A DNA stretch of 64,000 nt, from assembly GCF_041240605.1 (NCBI RefSeq), contig NZ_CP162487.1:3789001-3853000 (forward strand), read 5' to 3'. The notes under the pieces are model-generated. The model saw only the letters and a list, made by a program, of their open reading frames with translations, had not been told where the DNA came from and made no database searches. The position numbers and the translations under genes are program-made. The stretch's first letter is position 1. Each line of letters begins with the position of its first letter. Origin of the DNA: Xanthomonas sp. DAR 80977 (GTDB taxonomy: Bacteria; Pseudomonadota; Gammaproteobacteria; Xanthomonadales; Xanthomonadaceae). Below are positions 54,802 to 64,000 of this stretch, piece after piece.

Positions 54802-55824
54802 TTACCGGTTGTCTTCATTGGAGAGTCCGCGCGCAGGCGCGGGCTGGTGCGCACGGCTCGCGCCGTCGGCGTCGGCGTGCGCCAGCGCGGGTTCCTGCGC
54901 CGACGCGAGCAGGCGCCGCGCCAGTGCGGCGTCGCGGTGCATCTGGGCGGTCAGCGCCGCCAGATCGGAAAACTTTTCCTCGTCGCGCAGCTTGGCGACG
55001 AATTCCACGGCGATGTGGCGCCCGTACAGGTCGCCCTGGAAATCGAACAGGTGCGCTTCCAGCAGCGGCTCCACGCCCTGCACCGTCGGCCGCGTGCCGA
55101 AGCTGGACACCGACGGCCACGGCCGCTCGCCCACCCCGTGCACCCAGGTGGCGTAGATACCCGACAGCGCCGGGGTGCGGTTGAAGCGCAGGTTCGCGGT
55201 GGGATAGCCGAGGGTGCGGCCGAGCTGCTTGCCGCGCACCACCCGGCCGTCGATCGCGTACGGGCGGCCCAGCAGTTCGGCGGCATGCGCGAACTCGCCG
55301 GCCACCAGCAGTTCGCGGATGCGGGTGCTGGAGATGCGTTCCTCGCGCAGGTGCACCGGCTCGATCTCGCCGGCGGCGAAACCCAGTTGCGCGCCCATCT
55401 CGCGCAGCAGCGCGATGTCGCCGCCGCGCTTGTGGCCGAAGCGGAACGCCGGGCCGATCCACACCTCGCGCGCCTGCAGCCGATCGACCAGGGTGCGGCG
55501 CACGAAGTCCTGCGCGCTCATCGACGACAGGCGCAGGTCGAAGCGCAGCAGGCCCACGCTGTCCGCGCCGAGCTGCTGCAGGCCTTCGACCTTGGCCCGC
55601 GCCAGGGTCAGCCGCGGCGGCGGCGCCGACGGCGCGAAGAACTCGCGCGGCAGCGGCTCGAAGCTCAAGGCCACCGCCGGCACGCCCAGCGCGCGGGCAC
55701 GCGCCAGCGCATGGCGCACCAGCGCACGGTGGCCCAGATGCAGGCCATCGAAGGCGCCGATGCAGACCACGCTTCCCTGCGGGAACAAAGTCCCGCCCTC
55801 GACGTCTCTAAACAGCCTGCTCAT
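54802..55824 (-). CDS. ribF: Bifunctional riboflavin kinase/FAD synthetase
   Basis: 340 aa. N-terminal nucleotidyltransferase begins VVCIGAFDGLHLGHRALV with the ISSTRIRELL motif. The C-terminal riboflavin kinase domain contains GRTLGYPTANLRF and GVEPLLEAHLFDFQGDLYG. It converts riboflavin to FMN and FAD. First gene of the ribF-ileS-lspA-ispH run; the 290 nt toward murJ contain heptamer repeats. Confidence 0.97.
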   Translation of the reverse strand: MSRLFRDVEGGTLFPQGSVVCIGAFDGLHLGHRALVRHALARARALGVPAVALSFEPLPREFFAPSAPPPRLTLARAKVEGLQQLGADSVGLLRFDLRLSSMSAQDFVRRTLVDRLQAREVWIGPAFRFGHKRGGDIALLREMGAQLGFAAGEIEPVHLREERISSTRIRELLVAGEFAHAAELLGRPYAIDGRVVRGKQLGRTLGYPTANLRFNRTPALSGIYATWVHGVGERPWPSVSSFGTRPTVQGVEPLLEAHLFDFQGDLYGRHIAVEFVAKLRDEEKFSDLAALTAQMHRDAALARRLLASAQEPALAHADADGASRAHQPAPARGLSNEDNR

Positions 55825-55897
55825 TCCTCGGTCCGAAGCGCCGGCGCGCGTGCGCCGGCCGATGATGCGTAACCGTCGAGTATAGCTTGGGTGGTGC

Positions 55898-55952
55898 GGG
55901 ACTCGGGACTTGGCTGGGTAACACGGGACTGGGGACTGGGGACTCGGGACCC
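55898..55952 (+). repeat. GGGACTN heptamer repeats upstream of ribF
   Basis: Two tandem units at 55898-55911 and four at 55925-55952 (GGGACTG, GGGACTG, GGGACTC, GGGACCC). They are oriented opposite to the longer array at 56036-56109, so the murJ-ribF transcript could fold into long imperfect stems. Confidence 0.85.
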
Positions 55953-56035
55953 GTAAAAGCAGGAGCCGACCGCGCCAGCACCTCTTGCGGATGATCCAAC
56001 GGACTACGGCGCCGACTCACCGACCGATGAGACCC

Positions 56036-56109
56036 GTCCCGAGTCCCGAGTCCCGAGTCCCGAGTCCCGAGTCCCGAGTCCCGAGTCCCGAGTCCCGAGT
56101 CCCGAGTCC
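56036..56109 (-). repeat. Tandem heptamer array (GAGTCCC)n just 3' of murJ
   Basis: Nine perfect GAGTCCC copies at 56041-56103 flanked by partial copies, about 10.5 units, ending 5 nt before the murJ stop codon at 56115. Such short perfect arrays are prone to slippage. An open frame through them reading GLGTRDS repeats is a by-product and not a protein. Confidence 0.95.
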
Positions 56110-56114
56110 GGCCC

Positions 56115-57722
56115 CTAATGCTCCCTCAGATCCCGCGGCCGGAACCCCAGTGCCAGCAACGCCAGCAGGTACACCGCGCCGCCGCCGCCGACCAGCGCCA
56201 GCAGGCTGCCGATGCGGTGCCACTTGTCCATCGTGGTGAAGCCCGGCAGCCAGTGCAGGCCCAGCGCCAGCACCGCGGCCATCGCCGTGCAGGCCACGCC
56301 CAGCCGCAGCAGGTAGCCGGCCCAGCCCGGCCGTGGCCGGTACACCTCGGCCCGGCGCAGCCAGCGCCACAGCAGCGACAGGTTGATGTAGCTGGCCACC
56401 GCGCTGGCCAGGCCCAGCGCCAGGTGCAGGCCCGGCACCGCCGCCAGCGCCGCGCGCACGCCCTGCGCGCGCAGCTCGGCCGGCACCCACAGCTGGTACA
56501 GGATCGCCAGGAACAGCAGGTTCAGCACCATGTTCGCGACCAGCGCGACCACGCCGGCGCGCACCGGGGTACGCGTGTCCTGGCGCGAGTAGAACGCCGG
56601 CAGCAGCACCTTCAGCAGCGCGAACGCGGGCAGGCCGAAGCTCAGCCCGAACACCGACATCGCCGCCATGCGCGTGTCGAACGCGGTGAACTTGCCGTAC
56701 TGGAACAGCGTGGCCACCAGCGGCTGGCTCAGCAGCATCAGCCCCAGCATCGCCGGCACCGCGATCAGCAGCGTGGTGCGCAGGCCCCAGTCCAGCGCAT
56801 TGGAGAATCCGGCGTGGTCGGTCTTGACGTGGTGCCGCGACAGCGCCGGCAGGATCACCGTGCCCAGCGCCACGCCGAACACGCCCAGCGGCAGCTCCAG
56901 GAAGCGGTCGGCCTGCGACAGCCAGCTCTGCGAGCCGGCGAACAGGAACGAGGCGATCACCGTGTCCAGCAGCAGGTTGATCTGCGCGATCGAGGAGCCG
57001 AACAGGGTCGGCACCATCAGCGTCAGCACGCGGCGCACGTCCGGGTGCTGCCAGCCCCAGCGCGGCAGGGTCAGCAGGTCGATGCCGCGCAGCGCCGGCA
57101 GCTGGAACAGCAACTGCAGCGCGCCGGCCACCAGCACCGCCCAGCCCATCGCCAGGATCGGCACCTCCAGCTTCGGCGCCAGCCACAGCGCGCCTGCGAT
57201 CATGCACAGGTTGAGGATCACCGGGGTCAGCGCCGGCAGGCCGAAGCGGTGGAAACTGTTCAGGGCGCCGCCGGCCAGTGCGGTCAGCGACACGAACAGC
57301 AGGAACGGGAAGGTCAGCCGCAGCAGGTCCACGATCAGGCCGAACTTGGCCGGATCGTCGCTGGAGCCGGGATTGAACAGCAGCGCCACCTGCGGGGTGA
57401 AGATCAGCCCCAGCGCGGTGACCAGCAGCAGGATCCCGCCCAGGGTGCCGGACACCCGCGACATCAGCGCGCGCAGGTCGGCATGCGGCCGGGTCTCCTT
57501 CACCTCGGTGAACACCGGCACGAAGGCGGTGGCGAACGAGCCTTCCGCGAACAGCCGGCGCAGGAAGTTGGGAATGCGGAACGCGACCCAGAATGCATCG
57601 GTGGTGGCGTTGGCGCCGAACGAAATGGTGATAGCCTGATCGCGTACCAGCCCCAGCACGCGCGAGACCATGGTCATGCTGCTGAACGAGAGCAGCCCGC
57701 GGAGCATGCGCGGCGCGCTCAT
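56115..57722 (-). CDS. murJ: Lipid II flippase MurJ
   Basis: 535 aa, about 14 membrane helices. MurJ moves lipid II across the inner membrane for peptidoglycan synthesis. Characteristic segments include SRVLGLVRDQAITISFGANATTDAFWVAFRIPNFLRRLFAEGSFATAFVPVF, with the conserved arginines of the central cavity. It is divergent from rpsT, the usual arrangement in gammaproteobacteria. The stop codon is followed at once by the heptamer array. Confidence 0.98.
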   Translation of the reverse strand: MSAPRMLRGLLSFSSMTMVSRVLGLVRDQAITISFGANATTDAFWVAFRIPNFLRRLFAEGSFATAFVPVFTEVKETRPHADLRALMSRVSGTLGGILLLVTALGLIFTPQVALLFNPGSSDDPAKFGLIVDLLRLTFPFLLFVSLTALAGGALNSFHRFGLPALTPVILNLCMIAGALWLAPKLEVPILAMGWAVLVAGALQLLFQLPALRGIDLLTLPRWGWQHPDVRRVLTLMVPTLFGSSIAQINLLLDTVIASFLFAGSQSWLSQADRFLELPLGVFGVALGTVILPALSRHHVKTDHAGFSNALDWGLRTTLLIAVPAMLGLMLLSQPLVATLFQYGKFTAFDTRMAAMSVFGLSFGLPAFALLKVLLPAFYSRQDTRTPVRAGVVALVANMVLNLLFLAILYQLWVPAELRAQGVRAALAAVPGLHLALGLASAVASYINLSLLWRWLRRAEVYRPRPGWAGYLLRLGVACTAMAAVLALGLHWLPGFTTMDKWHRIGSLLALVGGGGAVYLLALLALGFRPRDLREH

Positions 57723-57746
57723 GCAGCGACCCTCTTGACAATTGGC

Positions 57747-57775
57747 TTGACGCAGTTGTTTAGAACCTTCATACT
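57747..57775 (+). promoter_or_regulatory. Putative promoter of rpsT
   Basis: TTGACG (57747-57752) and CATACT (57770-57775) with a 17-nt spacer, about 48 nt before the rpsT start. Moderate match to the sigma-70 consensus. Confidence 0.6.
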
Positions 57776-57823
57776 CTCCCGCTTGTTTTTATCCACCACA
57801 CAGCTTTCCAGGAAACCACCACC

Positions 57824-58096
57824 GTGGCCAATATCAAGTCCGCCAAGAAGCGCGCCAAGCAGACCGTCGTGCGCAACGCGCGCAACACGGCTCAGCGTTC
57901 GATGCTGCGCACCGCCGTCAAGAAGGTCATCAAGGCCCTGGACGCCAACGACGCCGCCGGCGCCGAAGCCGCTTTCGCCGTTGCCCAGCCGATCCTCGAC
58001 CGTTTCAGCTCGCGCGGCCTGATCCACAAGAACAAGGCTGCGCGCCACAAGAGCCGCCTGACCGCCCGCATCAAGGCGATCAAGACCGCCGCCTGA
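57824..58096 (+). CDS. rpsT: 30S ribosomal protein S20
   Basis: 90 aa, MANIKSAKKRAKQTVVRNAR..., typical basic helical S20. The start codon is GTG at 57824 with CAGGAAA upstream. Non-ATG starts are known for rpsT in E. coli (TTG), where they aid autogenous control. Followed by a strong terminator. Confidence 0.98.
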   Translation: MANIKSAKKRAKQTVVRNARNTAQRSMLRTAVKKVIKALDANDAAGAEAAFAVAQPILDRFSSRGLIHKNKAARHKSRLTARIKAIKTAA

Positions 58097-58141
58097 TCGG
58101 CTGCGGTCGTTGCCGGAGGCGCCTGCGCTTCCGGCACTACG

Positions 58142-58168
58142 AAAAAGCCCGGCCTCGGCCGGGTTTTT
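58142..58168. terminator. Bidirectional rho-independent terminator between rpsT and obgE
   Basis: AAAAAG, stem CCCGGC (58148-58153), loop CTCG, stem GCCGGG (58158-58163), then TTTTT (58164-58168). The symmetric A and T runs serve rpsT on the plus strand and obgE on the minus strand. Confidence 0.92.
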
Positions 58169-58220
58169 CGTGTGCGTGCGATCCGCTCGCGACAACCGCG
58201 CGCCGGGCCGGCCGCCGTGC

Positions 58221-59291
58221 TCAGAGCGCATCGGCGGCGGGAGCATTGGCGGCCGCTTCCAGCGCATCCTCGCGCTGGCGGTCGAAGAACGCCATCACGT
58301 CCTTCATGATCGGCCAGGTGCCGTCGCGGCCCAGCGCCGAGACCAGGTACCACGGCTGGGTCCAGCCGAGATCGGCGACGACCTGCTCGGCCAACGCGCG
58401 CGCCTCGTCCTCGAACATCAGGTCGGCCTTGTTCAGCACCAGCCAGCGCGGCTTGGCCAGCAGTTCCGGGTCGTGCTTCTCCAGCTCGCGCTCGATCGCC
58501 CGCACCTGCTCGGTCGGCGACACGCCGTCCACCCCGCCTTCCATCGGCGCCAGATCCACCAGGTGCAGCAGCAGACGCGTGCGCTGCAGGTGGCGCAGGA
58601 ACTGCGCGCCCAGGCCGGCGCCGTCGGCCGCGCCCTCGATCAGGCCGGGGATGTCGGCGATCACGAAGCTGCGGTAGGCCTCGACGCTGACCACGCCCAG
58701 GTTCGGATACAGCGTGGTGAACGGATAGTCGGCGACCTTCGGCGTGGCCGCGGACACGGCGCGGATGAAGGTGCTCTTGCCGGCATTGGGGAAACCGAGC
58801 AGGCCGACGTCGGCGAGCAGCTTCAGCTCCAGCTTCAGCGTGCGCTCCTCGCCCTCTTCGCCCGGCGTCGCCTTGCGCGGCGCGCGCGTCACCGAGCTCT
58901 TGAAATGCATGTTGCCCAGGCCGCCCTTGCCGCCCTGCGCGACCAGCAGGCGATCGCCATGCGCGACCAGGTCGCCGATGGTCTCGTCGGTATCGACATT
59001 GATCACCACGGTGCCGACCGGCACGGTGATGACCAGGTCTTCGCCGGCCTTGCCGTACATCTGCCGGCCCATGCCGTTCTCGCCGCGCTGCGCGCGGAAC
59101 GAACGCTGGTGGCGGAAATCGACCAGGGTGTTGAGGTTCTCGTCGGCGACCAGCCACACGCTGCCGCCGTTGCCGCCGTCGCCGCCGTCCGGCCCACCGA
59201 GCGGGATGAACTTCTCGCGGCGGAAGCCGATGCAGCCGTTGCCGCCATTGCCGGCGCCGACCTGGATTTCTGCTTCGTCTACCAACTTCAT
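58221..59291 (-). CDS. obgE: Obg-family GTPase ObgE/CgtA
   Basis: 356 aa from ATG 59291. The glycine-rich Obg fold (VGAGNGGNGCIGFRREKFIPLGGPDGGDGGNGG) is followed by a GTPase domain: G1 GFPNAGKST, G3 DIPGLIEGA, G4 NKAD. Role: ribosome assembly, (p)ppGpp response and chromosome segregation. It follows rplU-rpmA on the same strand but a terminator at 59444-59467 and heptamer repeats lie between, so it may have its own promoter. Confidence 0.98.
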   Translation of the reverse strand: MKLVDEAEIQVGAGNGGNGCIGFRREKFIPLGGPDGGDGGNGGSVWLVADENLNTLVDFRHQRSFRAQRGENGMGRQMYGKAGEDLVITVPVGTVVINVDTDETIGDLVAHGDRLLVAQGGKGGLGNMHFKSSVTRAPRKATPGEEGEERTLKLELKLLADVGLLGFPNAGKSTFIRAVSAATPKVADYPFTTLYPNLGVVSVEAYRSFVIADIPGLIEGAADGAGLGAQFLRHLQRTRLLLHLVDLAPMEGGVDGVSPTEQVRAIERELEKHDPELLAKPRWLVLNKADLMFEDEARALAEQVVADLGWTQPWYLVSALGRDGTWPIMKDVMAFFDRQREDALEAAANAPAADAL

Positions 59292-59296
59292 AATTT

Positions 59297-59423
59297 GGGA
59301 TTCGCGATTCGGGATTCGGGATTGGAAAAACACCGGCCACCGCAGTTTAGCGGCCCCGATAAACCGAGGTGACGGCAAGGACTTGAAGCGATCCGCCGTT
59401 GCGAATCCCCAATCCCCAATCCC
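59297..59423. repeat. GGGATTN heptamer repeats in both orientations upstream of obgE
   Basis: Forward units at 59297-59325 (GGGATTC, CGATTC-type variant, GGGATTC, GGGATTG) and reverse units at 59403-59423 (GAATCCC, CAATCCC, CAATCCC). The element spans the obgE leader and can form a stem of up to about 20 bp. Confidence 0.85.
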
Positions 59424-59443
59424 GCCATCCCGGCCCTCCAACG

Positions 59444-59467
59444 AAAAACCCCGCCGAAGCGGGGCTT
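59444..59467 (-). terminator. Rho-independent terminator of rplU-rpmA
   Basis: Stem CCCCGC (59449-59454) with GCGGGG (59459-59464), CGAA loop, and a run of five A on the plus strand (59444-59448), which is a U-run on the minus-strand transcript, about 46 nt past the rpmA stop. Confidence 0.9.
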
Positions 59468-59513
59468 TCGTCAGCAAGCCCGCGCCGTGGCGCGGGCCCT
59501 GGAGGCGAAACGC

Positions 59514-59789
59514 TTACGCCTCGGCGCTGGCCGCTTCGGCGACCACGCTCACGGTGCGACGCTTCTTGGCGCCCTTCACCGAGAACTCGACCTTGCCGTC
59601 GACCAGCGCGAACAGGGTGTGGTCGCGGCCCAGGCCGACGCCGGTACCCGGGTGGAACTGGGTGCCGCGCTGACGCACGATGATGTTGCCGGCCTCGATC
59701 GCCTGGCCGCCGAACATCTTCACGCCCAGGTATTTCGGGTTGGAGTCGCGGCCGTTGCGCGAGGAACCTACGCCTTTTTTGTGTGCCAT
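59514..59789 (-). CDS. rpmA: 50S ribosomal protein L27
   Basis: 91 aa, MAHKKGVGSSRNGRDSNPKY..., with the conserved flexible N-terminus reaching the peptidyl-transferase centre and no cleavable extension. 12 nt downstream of rplU, the universal pairing. Confidence 0.99.
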   Translation of the reverse strand: MAHKKGVGSSRNGRDSNPKYLGVKMFGGQAIEAGNIIVRQRGTQFHPGTGVGLGRDHTLFALVDGKVEFSVKGAKKRRTVSVVAEAASAEA

Positions 59790-59801
59790 GACTGCTGCTC
59801 C

Positions 59802-60122
59802 TTACTTCTTGTCGCCACCGGCAATGCCGGTGATCTCGATTTCGGTGTAATGCTGCCGGTGACCCTGACGCTTCATGTGGTGCTTGCGGCGGCGGAACTT
59901 GATGATGCGCACCTTGTCGGCGCGGCCATGGGCCACGACCTTCGCGGTGACGGTGGCGCCCTTCAGCGCGTCACCGAGCTTGATGCCGTCGCTGTCGCCC
60001 AGCATCAGGATATTGTCGAACTTGATCTCGTTGCCGGCCTCGACTTCGAGCTTTTCCACGCGGAGCGTTTCGCCCTGCGCGACGCGGTATTGCTTACCGC
60101 CGGTTACCAGTACTGCGTACAT
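59802..60122 (-). CDS. rplU: 50S ribosomal protein L21
   Basis: 106 aa starting MYAVLVTGGKQYRVAQGETL, with the KFRRRKHHMKRQGHRQHYTEIEI C-terminal signature; binds 23S rRNA. First gene of rplU-rpmA; an AGAGGAAG ribosome-binding site lies just upstream and a good promoter lies at 60189-60218. Confidence 0.99.
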   Translation of the reverse strand: MYAVLVTGGKQYRVAQGETLRVEKLEVEAGNEIKFDNILMLGDSDGIKLGDALKGATVTAKVVAHGRADKVRIIKFRRRKHHMKRQGHRQHYTEIEITGIAGGDKK

Positions 60123-60188
60123 GACCAGACTTCCTCTGTAGTTATTGTGGTCGCCCCTGCCGTGCCTCTTCGGGCAGACAGGAGCGGA

Positions 60189-60218
60189 ATTGTAATGGCT
60201 TCAGCGGGTTAGGGTCAA
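60189..60218 (-). promoter_or_regulatory. Sigma-70 promoter of rplU-rpmA
   Basis: Minus-strand TTGACC (60218-60213) and TACAAT (60194-60189), 18-nt spacer, giving a leader of about 60 nt. The rest of the 294-nt gap to uvrA (60219-60416) has no gene, and I see no clear LexA box for uvrA. Confidence 0.85.
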
Positions 60219-60416
60219 GTCCCCAGCCCGGCGCGGATGCGGCCCCGGCACGCGGCCGCGATTGCCTGAACCGGCCAGCCGCGGCGCCCCGGCGATCCTG
60301 GCAAATCCGGCAATTGCCCCCACCTGACAAGCTGGGTACGCTGATCGATTGCCGTCCCCTCTCCGCCCCCACGCTGGCCCCGGGCTGTCGCCCGGCCGGC
60401 ACAACACGGACCCCTC

Positions 60417-63376
<2,960 letters not shown>

Positions 63377-63380
<4 letters not shown>

Positions 63381-63808
63381 GCGCATCCCCCGCCGATTCC
63401 TCCTCCACCTCGCACAAGCCGCTGGCGCGCGTGCCGATCAGCGTGCGCTGGCGCGACATGGACAGCATGGGCCACGTCAACAACGCCAAGTACATTTCCT
63501 ACCTGGAAGAGGCGCGCGTGCGCTGGCTGCTGCAGGTGGAAGGCTTCTCGATGCGCAACCGCATCGCCCCGGTGGTGGCGGCGACCAACGTCAACTACCG
63601 GCGCCCGATCGTGTGGCCGAACGACATCGTGGTGGAACTGTTCGTCGAGCGCATGGGCAGCAGCAGCATCACCGTCGGCCATCGCATCGTCGACCAGAAG
63701 GACGACAGCGTGCTGCACTCCGACGGCAACGTGGTGGTGGTGTGGATCGACACGCAGACCGGCAAGAGCGCGCCGCTGCCGGACGAGATCCGCGCGGCCT
63801 GCAGCTGA
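63377..63808 (+). CDS. Acyl-CoA thioesterase, 4-hydroxybenzoyl-CoA thioesterase/YbgC-like
   Basis: 143 aa hotdog protein. RVPISVRWRDMDSMGHVNNAKYISYLEEARVRWL carries the WRDMDxxGHVNN motif with the catalytic Asp of the YbgC/FadM group; VNYRRPIVWPNDIVVELFV follows. It overlaps the uvrA stop by 4 nt, so it is translationally coupled to uvrA. The likely role is fatty acyl-CoA hydrolysis; the link to DNA repair appears positional only. Confidence 0.9.
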
Positions 63809-63818
63809 TTGAGAAGCC

Positions 63819-63932
63819 GGGATTGGGGATTCGGGATTGGGGATTGGCCGACCCCAATCCCGCGCAGGATCCGCTTTTCCGAATCCCCAATCCCCAATCC
63901 CAGCCTCTTGCAGGAGCGACTTCAGTCGCGAC
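63819..63932. repeat. Heptamer inverted repeat plus palindromic repeat 3' of the thioesterase gene
   Basis: Four GGGATTN units at 63819-63846 face three reversed units at 63881-63901. GGGATTGGGGATTC (63819-63832) pairs perfectly with 63881-63894. A GAGCGACTTCAGTCGCGAC-type unit follows at 63908-63932. The remainder to 64000 shows no gene. Confidence 0.85.
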
Positions 63933-64000
63933 GCGCCGAACCCACCGGCTGCAGCGGCGATTGCGCCACTGCACGGCAACCTAATCGCTATGGCTTTCCC

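Noticed and set aside
56036..56109. CRISPR-like array
   Set aside because: Units are 7 nt with no spacers, so it is a simple tandem repeat.
56017..57741. 574-aa frame ending in GLGTRDS repeats
   Set aside because: Out of frame with murJ. The repeat peptide is just the heptamer DNA array read in frame.

Overview
High-GC proteobacterial DNA of the Xanthomonadaceae, most likely Xanthomonas. The pointers are near-wall-to-wall high-GC genes, intergenic GGGACTN/GGGATTN heptamer tandems, short GAGCGACTTCAGTCGCGAC-type palindromes, several large TonB-dependent receptors, and an effector-like protein with a Xanthomonas-type type IV secretion tail. The species cannot be fixed from the sequence alone.

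Layout. (1) 1-9854: a pentose (probably L-arabinose) oxidation locus. It holds a YtfQRT-type ABC importer, alpha-ketoglutarate semialdehyde dehydrogenase, an AraD1/GguC-family protein, a divergent LysR regulator, a short-chain sugar dehydrogenase and an IlvD/Edd-type aldonate dehydratase. Three promoter regions share the motif GATATTTGTT. (2) 10099-14925: FecI sigma factor, FecR anti-sigma factor and an STN-domain TonB receptor. They are followed by an exported histidine acid phosphatase and an exported EEP-fold phosphodiesterase with a lectin-like tail (15075-17799). (3) 18111-22132: DUF805 membrane protein, RadA and a secreted M61 aminopeptidase. (4) 22331-27181: accessory genes, comprising a VOC protein, a thioesterase, and a TetR regulator divergent from an alpha/beta hydrolase, an NAD(P)H oxidoreductase and an SDR. 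(5) 27480-31377: cytochrome bo3 ubiquinol oxidase, cyoABCD. (6) 31760-47549: a YheO-type regulator divergent from a ten-gene, largely overlapping operon. It encodes three S10 serine carboxypeptidases, a TonB receptor, an amidohydrolase, two RidA proteins (one exported), a Tat-exported class V PLP enzyme and two M61-like metallopeptidases. Together these look like an uptake and envelope-located breakdown or remodelling pathway for a peptide-like substrate, and this is the most novel-looking part of the window. (7) 47664-50143: a less GC-rich pair, a putative immunity lipoprotein and a GH24 lysozyme/RTX/XVIPCD-like effector, lying next to the 3' end of tRNA-Thr. (8) 50282-63808: core genes tRNA-Thr, ispH, lspA, ileS, ribF, murJ, rpsT, obgE, rpmA, rplU, uvrA and an acyl-CoA thioesterase.

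The core blocks look ordinary. Interest concentrates in the peptidase/PLP/RidA operon, the effector-immunity pair, the shared operator of the pentose regulon, and the heptamer repeats. Functional names are read from motifs and recalled family features; no database search was possible.
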